A DNA stretch of 64,000 nucleotides from [Clostridium] innocuum (GCA_012317185.1 CP048838.1:4340001-4404000); one strand, 5' to 3'. Positions 26,698 to 36,257 are shown, counted from the stretch's first letter. Numbers and translations: made by a program. Notes: generated by a model from the sequence alone, not told the origin.

Positions 26698-27600
26698 ATG
26701 TCAAACACAATGAATCAACTCAACTACAGTAACGATCTATTTTTTAAGTACACCCTTTCCCGTGAGGATGAAGGCTCTGTGTACGCCCGCAACACCATCA
26801 TTGAACGTGTTACCGGTATCAGGGTAAAGGAAAGCACCGTGCTCAATCCCAATCTGGATCCGGGCATCATCGGAAAAAAGCGCATCATTCTGGATGTTCA
26901 TGTGAAGGATGAACAAAACCGCCATTTCAATATCGAGATGCAGACGACCTACAAGGGATTAGCGGAAATGATGCGCTTTGAATTTTATGGAGCCAGAGCG
27001 TTGAACAATCAGCTGAACAGCGGTAAGAAGTATAAGGATTTAAAGCCGGTATATCAGATTATTTTCATTGACGAGTATGCATGGAACAACAGAAATCTGA
27101 TCAATCAGTATCAGATGCGCAATGAGCAGGGAGAGAATGAAAGCTACTATCCGCTCATCCTTCGCACCTATATTCATATGCCGGCAATCAATGACATCGT
27201 AAGGGAGAAGGAAATACTGAGGCTGAATGACTTTGAACAGCTGATATACCTGTTTGAAAATAATGAGAAAAATGATATACTGAAGTCAAAGGAAAGGCTG
27301 GTGAAGGTATTCGTGGATAAGTATGAGGAAATGCAGAAGGATGATGAGCTGTGGTCAACCGCAATGGCGATTCAGATGGGAGAGGCACGTTACCGCTATG
27401 GCTTGGAGGACAGCTTTGAAGAAGGAAAAAAGGAAGGAGAAGCATTACTGTTAATAAAGCAGCTTAAAAGTAAGTATCATGAGGATTGCACAACATGGCT
27501 GCAATCTTTGAATGATGAACAGATCGAAGCCGTATCCAGCTTGATACTGGTTTGCAATTCTTTTCAGGAGTTGAAGGATCAGGTTATGTCAATGAAGTAA
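26698..27600 (+). CDS. Rpn/PD-(D/E)XK nuclease family protein
   Basis: The 300-residue protein belongs to the PD-(D/E)XK group often labelled transposase or recombination-promoting nuclease (Rpn). Evidence: DLFFKYTLSREDEGSV, LDVHVKDEQNRHFNIEMQTTY (D...E-x-Q form of the nuclease core), a long helical middle, and the late EEGKKEGEALLL segment. Such proteins stimulate recombination in E. coli, and many gene copies occur in gut Firmicutes. ATG 26698 follows GGAGG by eight bases. It stands alone. Confidence 0.8.
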   Translation: MSNTMNQLNYSNDLFFKYTLSREDEGSVYARNTIIERVTGIRVKESTVLNPNLDPGIIGKKRIILDVHVKDEQNRHFNIEMQTTYKGLAEMMRFEFYGARALNNQLNSGKKYKDLKPVYQIIFIDEYAWNNRNLINQYQMRNEQGENESYYPLILRTYIHMPAINDIVREKEILRLNDFEQLIYLFENNEKNDILKSKERLVKVFVDKYEEMQKDDELWSTAMAIQMGEARYRYGLEDSFEEGKKEGEALLLIKQLKSKYHEDCTTWLQSLNDEQIEAVSSLILVCNSFQELKDQVMSMK

Positions 27601-27617
27601 TACATACAATACCAAAT

Positions 27618-27663
27618 AAGAAAACTGTTTTATAAGCATATGCCTCTATAAAACAGTTTTTTA
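27618..27663 (+). terminator. Terminator of Rpn-type gene
   Basis: A perfect 14-bp stem AAAACTGTTTTATA / TATAAAACAGTTTT (27621-27634, 27647-27660) with flanking T's, just past the stop. Confidence 0.85.
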
Positions 27664-27799
27664 ATCTATTCTTTCTGCCGCATCCGTATCACAGGTATTG
27701 AAATATTGTAAAATTACATGAATGGATGCTGCATATTTTTAGCAGGTATCAGGCGCTCTGAGTTAATGCATAATGCTCATAGATAAGGAAATCATACAC

Positions 27800-28888
27800 C
27801 TAGAACTCAGCGCAGAATTTGATAACATCCTTTAGGGATATGCTTTCCTTCAGCAACCCGTACACTTCCTTCAGCTTATCCGCAGAGTGAAAATTCTCAT
27901 ACATCTTCATAAGAGTATCCGGATTGCTGTTTTCCTTCACCACAGCATACCGCATAGCCGCAGCTGCCGCAAGTAGGATATACCCGCATTTCTGTCCATA
28001 TTTTTCAGCAAGGCGAAGCGGTTCATACAGCCGCTCTTCTTTGTTCAGCTTCCGTTGTGCCTGCCGTGCATTGCGATACACCGTATCATAGATTTCCCGA
28101 TTACGGAATTTATGCACTGCACGCATGGTAAAGGCAAGCTGCACATCCTGTTCCACTGCATATTCTCTTGCGATGATTGTACTGACAACCGGTACTGCCC
28201 GATCCATTAACTCCATAATCTGCGGATCATTTGCGGCTTCTCCGTAAACCTCATACTGCAGATAATCTCCAAGATACGCAACAATCGCACTCATGAAATT
28301 ATACGTATAAATTTTTCTTTGAATCAGGGATGGAAAATCTGCTTCCAGCGGCATTCCCACAATGTCCGGAAGCATTCCCTTTACACTGCCGTCCACTGGC
28401 AGCTCTGCGACATCCTCGCTAATCAATACCAGACTTTTTTCCTTTGGCTGCAGTGTTGTACAGAAGATCACACCCTCGGAAATGCTGTTGGATATATTCG
28501 CATCCACAAGCGGCTGTTTTACGTGGACACCGTTTTCACAGCATACGATCCGCAGCTGCTTTTCACCACACTGTTCAGCCGCAGCACTCAGTAGCCCTAC
28601 CAGCTCCTTTATATTGCCTGCGAATACACTTGTCGTGATCAAATCTGAGTGTGCCAGTTTCTCTATGACTTCCTCATCCGCTGTCGTATAAGCATCATAG
28701 CCGGAAATAGTAACTGGCTCCTTCCCATCACCAAAGTAGTGAACGGGATAGGATTTTTCCGCATTCAGCCGGTCGATAAGCTCTTTGTTTTTATCAATAA
28801 ACGTAATATGATATGCATTTGCCTGCAGGATGGGTGCGATAAAGCCGCGACCTGTCTGTCCTGCACCAATAAGTACTGCCTCTTTCAT
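27800..28888 (-). CDS. Mannitol-dehydrogenase-family polyol/ketose phosphate oxidoreductase
   Basis: The 362-residue protein has an N-terminal Rossmann motif (EAVLIGAGQTGRGFI) and the mannitol dehydrogenase C-domain (RKIYTYNFMSAIVAYLGDYLQYE). In characterised family members the catalytic motif is Lys, Asn and His in K-x4-N-x2-H. Here Lys and Asn are present but the His position is Ser (NFMS). It may therefore use other chemistry or be divergent. It is last in the mannose-family PTS operon, so a sugar or polyol phosphate is the likely substrate. ATG 28888 fits the family N-terminus. Confidence 0.75.
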   Translation of the reverse strand: MKEAVLIGAGQTGRGFIAPILQANAYHITFIDKNKELIDRLNAEKSYPVHYFGDGKEPVTISGYDAYTTADEEVIEKLAHSDLITTSVFAGNIKELVGLLSAAAEQCGEKQLRIVCCENGVHVKQPLVDANISNSISEGVIFCTTLQPKEKSLVLISEDVAELPVDGSVKGMLPDIVGMPLEADFPSLIQRKIYTYNFMSAIVAYLGDYLQYEVYGEAANDPQIMELMDRAVPVVSTIIAREYAVEQDVQLAFTMRAVHKFRNREIYDTVYRNARQAQRKLNKEERLYEPLRLAEKYGQKCGYILLAAAAAMRYAVVKENSNPDTLMKMYENFHSADKLKEVYGLLKESISLKDVIKFCAEF

Positions 28889-29086
28889 GTTCCTCCAATC
28901 TCCCATTTCTCCATGGGTTCATATCGCAAGGCGGTTGACATCTTTTTAACACGTGGAGCCTTGCTTTTCTGCATTGCTCTTTCTACAGCCCATGCTATAG
29001 AAAAGCAAAACACCTTATGGAAAGCGGCCTGCGCTGCAGACCGCTGTACTCTTATACATGTGGTTACATCTAACCCCTCTTGTTTC
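28889..29086 (-). other. Intercistronic spacer with hairpin
   Basis: The ~180 bp gap inside the PTS operon carries a GCGG...CCGC hairpin near 29019-29042 without a T-run. It may be an mRNA processing or stability element. No ORF supported. Confidence 0.35.
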
Positions 29087-29905
29087 CTATCCCTTGCTTT
29101 TTCCTCCGGATACCGGAATGGTGACACCGGTAATATAGCTGGCATGATCGGAAATCAGATAACAGATCAGATCCGCTACCTCATACAGATGGCCCGGTCT
29201 TCCCAGCGGTATAGAGGATTTGTAGTTTTTAAAGAACTCCTCCGGTCTGGTGTTGACATCCCAGCCGCGACCGTATGCCTGTGCTCTATATTTTTCATCA
29301 TTATTGGCAGGAGTACGGTCCAGAATATCCGGTGCCACACCGACAACACGAATATTATACGGTCCCAGCTCCTTTGCCCAGGAAATTGTAAAGGCATGAA
29401 TCGCAGCCTTTGTGGCAGAATAGCAGCTATGTCCTCTGGAGCCCATCAATCCTGCACAGGAGGATAGGTTGATGATAACACCCTCCTTTTTTCCATACAA
29501 TACGCGTGTTACCGCCTGAGATACCAGAAAGGTTCCCTTCTGATTGACACCAACCATAAAATCAAAATCCTCTTCACTCAGCTCATACTGCGGTTCACTG
29601 CCATAGTAATCCACAAGGATTCTCGGTCTGGTCACACCGGCATCGTTTACCAGAGCATCCACCGTGCCGAATTTCTGTACAACGGCATCAACAGCAGCCT
29701 CAACCTCTTTTTTGTTTCGGATATCCAGATGCACATACATCTTACGATCATCCTCAGAAAAATCCTTCGGCTCTGCCAGATCGAAGATTGCGACTCTGGC
29801 ATTGCAGGCAAGCAGATCCTTTACCATGGCTTCTCCGATTCCCATGGCGCCACCGGTAACGATCACGACCTTGTTATTCAAATCAATCCATTGCTTTTGT
29901 TCCAT
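29087..29905 (-). CDS. Short-chain dehydrogenase, sorbitol-6-phosphate dehydrogenase-like
   Basis: The 272-residue SDR has the cofactor motif TGGAMGIG, the NAG-type motif NDAGVTRPR and the catalytic Ser-Tyr-Lys in NLSSCAG...CYSATKAA. Its sequence recalls the sorbitol-6-phosphate 2-dehydrogenases found in sorbose PTS operons. A plausible pathway is PTS import of a ketose or polyol, reduction by the neighbouring mannitol-family enzyme, then oxidation here to fructose-6-phosphate. The substrate is inferred from context. GGAGGAG precedes the ATG. Confidence 0.78.
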   Translation of the reverse strand: MEQKQWIDLNNKVVIVTGGAMGIGEAMVKDLLACNARVAIFDLAEPKDFSEDDRKMYVHLDIRNKKEVEAAVDAVVQKFGTVDALVNDAGVTRPRILVDYYGSEPQYELSEEDFDFMVGVNQKGTFLVSQAVTRVLYGKKEGVIINLSSCAGLMGSRGHSCYSATKAAIHAFTISWAKELGPYNIRVVGVAPDILDRTPANNDEKYRAQAYGRGWDVNTRPEEFFKNYKSSIPLGRPGHLYEVADLICYLISDHASYITGVTIPVSGGKSKG

Positions 29906-29917
29906 ACATGCTCCTCC

Positions 29918-30763
29918 TTATACGATACCGAAGAAGGAAAGTACGACAGACAGCACCAGGATGGATACCAGAATGCGCACATACTTCGGACCGCTTTTCT
30001 TAATATAGAAATAAATGCCAAACACGACGAGCAGAGGCAGAATATTCGGGAAAATCTTATTCAAAACATCCTGCAGCAGCTGTTTTTCACCAACTGCATT
30101 TGCCCATGATATCGGTGTAACAAGCTTTACATAGGTGGAAGACAATGCCCCCATCATAAACAGACCAAGCACGCTGGCTGTCTTGATAAACTGATTCAGC
30201 TTACCGGATTTCAGAATGGATACCACTGATTTTCTTCCCAGTGTATAGCCCTTTGTGACAAGTGTATACGCAAGAAATGTTATGGCAACACCCCAGATCA
30301 GCAGCGGTCCGACACCTGCCAGCCAGTTCCCCTCTGCGGCCAGTGGAATAAACATGGATAGCAGCAGCGGACGAAGCATCCCGTGATTGATGGTGTCTCC
30401 AATTCCTGCCAGCGGTCCCATCAGACCGACCTTCAGGTTGCTGATCATATCAGCGGAGGCCTCCAGCTCTTCACTGCCTGCCCCTTCCTGCAGCATAATC
30501 GCGCGCTCCTCCTCCAAAGCACAGGTCATACCGAAAATAACGGAGCCCCAGGTTGCCTCGGAGTTGTAGAACATTAAATGACGCTGTAATGCTTTTTTGT
30601 ATTCCTCCTCATCCTCCTTATACAGCTTCGAAAGAATAGCACTCATACCATAGGAGAATGCCGGAGCCGTCAAACGCTCAAAGCCGGAATTCACCTCGGC
30701 GGTAAGATAATATTTTGCCCAGCCCTTGATTACCTCATTTTTCTTCAGATTAAGTTCGCTCAT
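29918..30763 (-). CDS. PTS mannose/sorbose-family EIID
   Basis: The 281-residue protein matches EIID of the mannose family: KKNEVIKGWAKYYLTAEVNSGFERLTAPAFSYGM, then GMTCALEEERA, VGLMGPLAGIGDTINHGMLRPL and C-terminal membrane helices. With EIIC it forms the sugar channel. ATG 30763 follows AAGGAG and starts two bases after the EIIC stop. Confidence 0.93.
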   Translation of the reverse strand: MSELNLKKNEVIKGWAKYYLTAEVNSGFERLTAPAFSYGMSAILSKLYKEDEEEYKKALQRHLMFYNSEATWGSVIFGMTCALEEERAIMLQEGAGSEELEASADMISNLKVGLMGPLAGIGDTINHGMLRPLLLSMFIPLAAEGNWLAGVGPLLIWGVAITFLAYTLVTKGYTLGRKSVVSILKSGKLNQFIKTASVLGLFMMGALSSTYVKLVTPISWANAVGEKQLLQDVLNKIFPNILPLLVVFGIYFYIKKSGPKYVRILVSILVLSVVLSFFGIV

Positions 30764-30764
30764 A

Positions 30765-31538
30765 TCAGAAATCTCCTTCATCATCATCCACAGCGACTGT
30801 GCTGCCTGTACTGTTGGTAAACTGCGATTGAAGAATTGCAATACAGATTGCAATTACCGCAATTCCAATCGTATTCATTCCTGTATAGGCATACATCGCA
30901 AAGCCAAGAATAAAGTATGGGATAAGCTCCTTTTTCCCAATGACCATGATAGTTACCGCAAAGCCAAGTGCAGGAAGCAGACCGCCTGCCACACTCAGAC
31001 CGTTCATCGCCCATGCAGGAATCGCATTCAGGAACGCGGATACGGCATCGGTTCCAAACAGCAGTGCCAGTGTTGTCGGAAGAACACGCAGCGGAATGGA
31101 ACAGAAGAACGGATACCAGAATTCCGCTCTGCCCATTGCCTTCATATCCCCTTTTTCAGCTGCCTTGTCCGCAAGGTGGACAAAGTAGGAATGATAGGTG
31201 CGCTTCAGATTATCCAGCAGAACTCCCAGAAGTCCTACCGGAACTGCAATGGTTACAGCGATATCCGGCTCTAATCCGGCTGCCAGTGCCACCGGAATCG
31301 TAATGCAGGATGCCAGCGCCTCATCCGCAGGCAGTGTACCTCCCGGAGCTATTGCGCCTAAATAAATCATCTGCAGAGATGCGCCGATTTTCATCGCATC
31401 CCCCAGGTTTCCCATAATAAGTCCAATCGGAACCGCCAGCACCAGTGGCTGACGGACGAGATGCAGTGTACCATACCAGAGTTTATTGGTTGCCAGCCAG
31501 TAGAGTACACCAAATACCAGGGCTAATCCTATGTTCAT
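30765..31538 (-). CDS. PTS mannose/sorbose-family EIIC
   Basis: The 257-residue membrane protein carries the EIIC pattern RQPLVLAVPIGLIMGNLGDAMKIGASLQMIYLGAIAPGGTLPADEAL. It forms the translocation channel with EIID. GGAGAT precedes ATG 31538. A 107-bp gap with a hairpin separates it from EIIB. Confidence 0.93.
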   Translation of the reverse strand: MNIGLALVFGVLYWLATNKLWYGTLHLVRQPLVLAVPIGLIMGNLGDAMKIGASLQMIYLGAIAPGGTLPADEALASCITIPVALAAGLEPDIAVTIAVPVGLLGVLLDNLKRTYHSYFVHLADKAAEKGDMKAMGRAEFWYPFFCSIPLRVLPTTLALLFGTDAVSAFLNAIPAWAMNGLSVAGGLLPALGFAVTIMVIGKKELIPYFILGFAMYAYTGMNTIGIAVIAICIAILQSQFTNSTGSTVAVDDDEGDF

Positions 31539-31607
31539 AAATATCTCCTTTTCATTTCATTTTATAATTCCTGAAATATACTTTTTAATGCTCCCTCTTT
31601 GCTGTAC

Positions 31608-31639
31608 CATGCGGTTTAAACCCTCGTTTTCACCGCATG
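31608..31639 (-). other. Intercistronic hairpin between EIIB and EIIC genes
   Basis: CATGCGGT (31608-31615) and ACCGCATG (31632-31639) form a perfect 8-bp stem. There is no strong T-run, so partial termination or mRNA processing is more likely than full termination. Confidence 0.5.
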
Positions 31640-31645
31640 TCAGCA

Positions 31646-32140
31646 TTATTTCCCTCGTACTTCCTTCAAAGCGTCGTGGAGTGTGAAGGCCGGATCCTTC
31701 GGCGTTACCTGCAGCGTTACCGCTACTCCCTCATTCTGCATAGCCTCCAGCATTTCCGCTTCCTGTTCGCTTAACGACAGCTCATTTGAAATCATGACCT
31801 TGTTTGTCCCGTTGCCAAGACCGCCTACCTGCAGTGCCTTCATCGGAAATCCCAAATCAAAGGCCTTCTTTGCATTTTCCACAGACTTAAACAAAATAAG
31901 CAGCTTCTTATCCTTGAATACATCCTTTTTAAATGCAGCTACCGCTTTTTCAATCGGACGTATTGCCGCCTTTACTCCCGGAGGCGCCGCCATCAGGAAT
32001 ACCTGTGCCAAAAACTTGTCTGCCGCCAGCTTATCATCCACAATCAGAATGGAATCTGCGGATACCTGCTTGATCCAGTTTGTGACAACCTGTCCGTGCA
32101 TCAGTCGAAAGTCGATTCGTATCAGTTTGATTTCTGTCAT
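31646..32140 (-). CDS. PTS mannose/sorbose-family EIIB
   Basis: The 164-residue protein has the EIIB phosphorylation motif RIDFRLMHGQVVTNW with the active His near residue 15, and AAPPGVKAAI. It takes phosphate from EIIA and passes it to the sugar. ATG 32140 follows GAGGGTG and overlaps nothing; it begins five bases after the EIIA stop. Confidence 0.93.
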   Translation of the reverse strand: MTEIKLIRIDFRLMHGQVVTNWIKQVSADSILIVDDKLAADKFLAQVFLMAAPPGVKAAIRPIEKAVAAFKKDVFKDKKLLILFKSVENAKKAFDLGFPMKALQVGGLGNGTNKVMISNELSLSEQEAEMLEAMQNEGVAVTLQVTPKDPAFTLHDALKEVRGK

Positions 32141-32145
32141 GCTCT

Positions 32146-32565
32146 TCACCCTCTTTCTTCATCGAATGCAATCGGATTCGGCTGTATGATGGACGCTCTG
32201 GCCGCTTCAAGACCAGCCTCCATTAACTCCTGGATTGTGCATTCTTCATTGTTGCGCTTCAAGATCAGCTCTATCAGCATCGGCAGATTGATACCGCACA
32301 CTACATGGAGTGAAAACTCCCGCTGCAGCATCATGCCCACATTGGAGGGAGTTCCTCCATACAGATCCGCCAACACAAGGATTTCTCCCTGAACGCCTGT
32401 TAGATAGTCTCTGACCTCCTCGTAATATTCCTCTATTGACATTCCGGACAATAGAGAAACTGCATGAATATGCTCTGTCTTTCCTGCAATCAGCTCTGCG
32501 CTTTTGATCAGCTCCTCTCCAAATCTACCATGATTCAGTATCACATACGTTATCGGCTCTATCAC
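32146..32565 (-). CDS. PTS mannose/sorbose-family EIIA
   Basis: The 139-residue EIIA has the active-site His in VILNHGRFGEEL and the LADLYGGTPSNVG loop. It accepts phosphate from HPr. The start is GTG 32565, eight bases after AAGGAA. It is the first gene of the operon and is divergent from the PRD regulator. Confidence 0.92.
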   Translation of the reverse strand: MIEPITYVILNHGRFGEELIKSAELIAGKTEHIHAVSLLSGMSIEEYYEEVRDYLTGVQGEILVLADLYGGTPSNVGMMLQREFSLHVVCGINLPMLIELILKRNNEECTIQELMEAGLEAARASIIQPNPIAFDEERG

Positions 32566-32621
32566 TTCTTCACTTCCTTTACCTAATGTTCAACGGCCTT
32601 TGAACTACACCCTTACTTTAC

Positions 32622-32721
32622 CATTGCACGAGCCTTTTATTTTTTCTTTTATTGCACCAGCAATCGTGCAGCTTTTCCGAAGGATTGCTTTTTCCGTTCT
32701 GCACGGATGCTCGTGCAATAA
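32622..32721. promoter_or_regulatory. Cluster of TGCACG boxes in the divergent PTS/regulator region
   Basis: ATTGCACGAGC (32623-32633) recurs as its exact complement at 32709-32719. Between them lie TTGCACCAGCAATCGTGCA (about 32652-32670) and TGCACGGATGCTCGTGCA (32700-32717, a palindrome). They are probable binding sites for the adjacent PRD regulator. Confidence 0.5.
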
Positions 32722-32796
32722 GATTAAAATATTTTTGAAATGGATTGGGGTATACTAGAAAATGAAACAGAGGGGGTAAGGATTGCAGGTGATAAA

Positions 32797-34695
32797 ATGC
32801 TGACAAAGAGACAATACTCGATATTATCTTTTTATGTGGAAAACCGGGGAACGTATGTTTCATCCAATGAACTCGCTGCTATGTTTGATATCAGTGTACG
32901 GACAGTAAAAAACGAGCTGAAGATCGTCCGTGATTTTTGCGATTCCTATTCCTCATTTGTACTGGATACACTTGCAGGAAAGGGAACCAGATTATGTGTA
33001 CTGGATGATGCGGCATTTGAAAAGGACATGGAGATTCTGCGCAAGAAAACGCTGCAGCTTTCCTGTAATACAAAAAACCGAGTTCACTCCGTTATGAAAA
33101 TGCTGATGGATGCGACCGGCTATGTATCGAAATACACACTGACAGAGACCTTCTATATCAGTGAATCCACACTGTATCACGCACTGAACGAAATCAAAAA
33201 GCTGTTAAAGCAATACGATCTTGCACTGGTACATAAAACAAATCTCGGCTATAAGATCGAGGGCAGAGAAATTGACAAGCGGATGTGCATAGCAAAAAAT
33301 GAAATCAATGATGAATCCACCGATCACTTTGCATTATCCGAAGATGTATCGGATATATACAATGTAGTGGCTGATGTGTTTTTCAAATACCATTATCAGA
33401 TCAATGAACAGACCATTCAGAATATTACTGCGCATATCGCACTCACACTGCGCAGAGTCAGAAAGGGACATTTCATTGAACAGCAAATGGAACAGGATAT
33501 GCCGGATTCCACAGAATATCAGATTTCCTCGGAAATACTGACGCGCTTTCTTACCAGATACCGCATCAAGAAGCAATACATGTTAAATGAAATCAATTTG
33601 TTGACGCAGACCATTCTGGGAAAGCTTGATTACTCCAGAAATGATCATCTGCAAAAGGAGGTCAATGATTTTATCAACGATTCCTTTTTGTATATTCGCA
33701 ACAAGTTCTGTGTCAACTTTGAGCCTGCGGAAAGCCTGAAGCTGTTTCTTGCACTGCATCTGGTACCGCTCATTTACCGTATCAAATCCGGAACACAGCT
33801 TAATAATATGATGGCACCGGAAATCAAACAGTCCTTCCCGCTTGCTTATGATATCGCCCTATACTTCACGCTGCTGATCAAGGAGCGGTTTCATCTGAAT
33901 GTTTCTGCGGATGAAATTTCCTATCTGTCCCTGTATTTCAATTACGGGCTGGAAAATATTCATCTGGGAAATTCCGCAAAGAAAATCTTGATTATCACAT
34001 CGCTTCGCAAGTCGGAAACAGTCCTGCTGCGTCATAAGATTTTAACCTGGTTTCCCAATCAGATTGCAGAGATTACCTTTATCACCGGAGACAATGACGA
34101 TTTCGATACCGAGGATTATGATGCTATTTTCTCCACCGATAGAAACAGTGAGAAATATAAGGGTGGTATTACACTGATCAGTATTTTCCCGGATGAGAAG
34201 GATTTTGAAAAAATCAATCTGGCAATCAACGGCTATACAGACACGGATTCCATACTGGAGAAGTTCAGTGAGGATTGTTATTTCTATGGTGAGGTGAAGG
34301 ATAAGGAAGAAATTCTGGATATTATCTGTCGCAATGCCATTGAAAAATATAAGCTGGATGATGAGTTTCTGGAGGTCATTAAGGCAAGGGAACAGATTAC
34401 CAGCTCTTACTTCGGTAACTGCATTGCCGTACCGCATCCGCTCACACCGTTTTCGGATGAAACCTTTGTATCTCTGGGGGTATTGAAAAAGCCCATCGCA
34501 TGGGATAAGAATCACAATGTTCGTGTAGTTATGCTGGTATCCATTGAAAAGAATAATCCGAAGGCATTTCAGTTCTGGTATTATATGAGCACCTTTGTGC
34601 GCAATGAGGAGCTGCTGCAGAATTTTTTCAAAAAACCCAGCTTTCTGCGTTTCACGGAAATATTGAAAATATCACTGGAAAAGGATTTTGACTAG
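32797..34695 (+). CDS. PRD-containing transcriptional regulator (BglG/MtlR-type) with PTS EIIA-like domain
   Basis: The 632-residue protein has an N-terminal HTH (YVSSNELAAMFDISVRTVKNEL) and a second Mga/HTH-like segment, two PRD domains (about 165-280 and 285-395), an EIIB-like domain (about 400-480) and a C-terminal EIIA-fructose domain with NCIAVPHP (active His). The EIIB-like loop reads LIITSLRKSE, lacking the usual Cys. Such regulators activate PTS operons according to phosphorylation by HPr and EII proteins. ATG 32797 follows AGGTGAT. It is divergent from the mannose-family PTS operon and probably controls it. Confidence 0.85.
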   Translation: MLTKRQYSILSFYVENRGTYVSSNELAAMFDISVRTVKNELKIVRDFCDSYSSFVLDTLAGKGTRLCVLDDAAFEKDMEILRKKTLQLSCNTKNRVHSVMKMLMDATGYVSKYTLTETFYISESTLYHALNEIKKLLKQYDLALVHKTNLGYKIEGREIDKRMCIAKNEINDESTDHFALSEDVSDIYNVVADVFFKYHYQINEQTIQNITAHIALTLRRVRKGHFIEQQMEQDMPDSTEYQISSEILTRFLTRYRIKKQYMLNEINLLTQTILGKLDYSRNDHLQKEVNDFINDSFLYIRNKFCVNFEPAESLKLFLALHLVPLIYRIKSGTQLNNMMAPEIKQSFPLAYDIALYFTLLIKERFHLNVSADEISYLSLYFNYGLENIHLGNSAKKILIITSLRKSETVLLRHKILTWFPNQIAEITFITGDNDDFDTEDYDAIFSTDRNSEKYKGGITLISIFPDEKDFEKINLAINGYTDTDSILEKFSEDCYFYGEVKDKEEILDIICRNAIEKYKLDDEFLEVIKAREQITSSYFGNCIAVPHPLTPFSDETFVSLGVLKKPIAWDKNHNVRVVMLVSIEKNNPKAFQFWYYMSTFVRNEELLQNFFKKPSFLRFTEILKISLEKDFD

Positions 34696-34883
34696 CCTGC
34701 TGGTTGGAATTCTTTTTTCATATAGCTGCCTTCGTTTTTACAGCTTCTGTTTCATAAAAAGACAAGCTTTAAGCTATCGATTCGCTCCTGCTTACGGGGA
34801 TACCTGTTTTTATTTTTGTACAGCTTTGCCGTTGCATTTGTAAAAATGACATCTGCAATCCTGTGCAAATGCCATTGTTTTGG
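34696..34883. other. Convergent intergenic region, no gene seen
   Basis: This AT-rich stretch separates two convergent genes. I could not find a clean intrinsic terminator. Confidence 0.3.
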
Positions 34884-36257
34884 TTATGGTAATTCAATTT
34901 TTTGATATGCTTCCATCGTATGCATCTCCAGCTGCTGTTCCTTTCTTTTGAGATCACGATAGAAAAACACCATCAGACACGGTCCCATGAGCGACCATGC
35001 AATCGGTTCCGCAAGGCACACACCGGTATAGCCGGTAAACGGGATCAAGGCAAAGGTTGCCGCTATTTTCACCGCCATTTCGATACAGCTGGAAATGATC
35101 GGACCCCTGCCGTTGCCCAGACCCTGCAATCCGTTTCGATAAATAAACAAGACAGCCAGGATGAAATAGAAGACACTGCTGATGCGGGTATAATAAGTCG
35201 CCAGAGAGATCACCTCCGTCTGCTTTGCATTGACAAGAAAGCCGATGAAGAAGTCAATGCAAGTAAAGGATAAGAGAACCACAATACACACCCACAGAAA
35301 GCTGATCCATACACTGGATTTCATACCGGCACGGATTCTAGAAAACCGCTGTGCACCGAGGTTCTGAGAAACAAAGGTCGTATCGGCAATCGCAATGCTG
35401 ATCAGCGGCTGCATAAACATTTCCACTACCTTGCGGGCTGCGGTATGTGCTGCAATCGTTACTTCTCCCAGACTGTTTACCGCACTTTGCAATATGACAG
35501 AGCCTAGAGAAACGATGGAATTCATCAAGCCCATGGAAATTCCCATGGATAACTGCTTTCTCAGAATTTCACGCTCGACATGGAAATCCTCTTTTTTAAC
35601 GATGAACATCGGATATTTCTTACGCATATAAAGAAAGCAGAGGATAACGCTTATCAGCTGTGCAATAACAGTAGCATATGCTGCACCAGCCACCCCCAGC
35701 TGGATGATTGCGATAAATATATAGTCAAGAGCCACGTTGAGAATGGATGCTATGATTAGAAAATACAGAGGTGTCCGACTGTCTCCGATGGAACGCATCA
35801 TACTCGCCATCATATTGTATGCCATTGTCACAAACAGTCCAATGATAATAATGGTCAGATAGGAATCCGCCATCCCCAGAATGGAGGATGGTGTCTGTAA
35901 CAGATACAGCAGCGGCTTTTTCAACAGGATTGCGACTACAAAGATCACAACAACACTGATCATGCAAAGCTTGATACATCCTGCCGTGGCTTTTTTCATG
36001 CCCTCTTCATCACGCGCTCCGTAATATTGAGCAATCATGATGGAAACACCCATGGAAACACCAGTGCAAAGTCCAATGACCAGATTGGAAAGGGATGCAC
36101 TCGCACCGATAGCCGCCAGTGAATTTACACCCAGAATCTGTCCTACCATCATGGTGTCCGCCATGGTATAGAATTGCTGAAATACGTTGCCGAGTAAAAC
36201 AGGTATCGCAAATGCCATAATCAGCTTCGTGACATTGCCCTGTGTCATATTTTTCAT
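34884..36257 (-). CDS. MATE-family efflux transporter
   Basis: The 457-residue membrane protein has two MatE repeats. The first starts KLIMAFAIPVLLGNVFQQFYTMADTMMVGQILG, typical of the DinF/NorM-like group, with ASASLSNLVIGLCTGVSMGVS after it. About 12 spans. ATG 36257 follows AGGTGATAAA; a longer frame to 36296 lacks a ribosome site. It is monocistronic. It is only distantly similar to the MATE at 3608-5002, so the two are not recent duplicates. Confidence 0.9.
   Translation of the reverse strand: MKNMTQGNVTKLIMAFAIPVLLGNVFQQFYTMADTMMVGQILGVNSLAAIGASASLSNLVIGLCTGVSMGVSIMIAQYYGARDEEGMKKATAGCIKLCMISVVVIFVVAILLKKPLLYLLQTPSSILGMADSYLTIIIIGLFVTMAYNMMASMMRSIGDSRTPLYFLIIASILNVALDYIFIAIIQLGVAGAAYATVIAQLISVILCFLYMRKKYPMFIVKKEDFHVEREILRKQLSMGISMGLMNSIVSLGSVILQSAVNSLGEVTIAAHTAARKVVEMFMQPLISIAIADTTFVSQNLGAQRFSRIRAGMKSSVWISFLWVCIVVLLSFTCIDFFIGFLVNAKQTEVISLATYYTRISSVFYFILAVLFIYRNGLQGLGNGRGPIISSCIEMAVKIAATFALIPFTGYTGVCLAEPIAWSLMGPCLMVFFYRDLKRKEQQLEMHTMEAYQKIELP

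Noticed and set aside
26513..26710. 65-codon minus-strand frame before the Rpn-type gene
   Set aside because: It runs antisense over the ribosome site of the real gene and has no ribosome site of its own.
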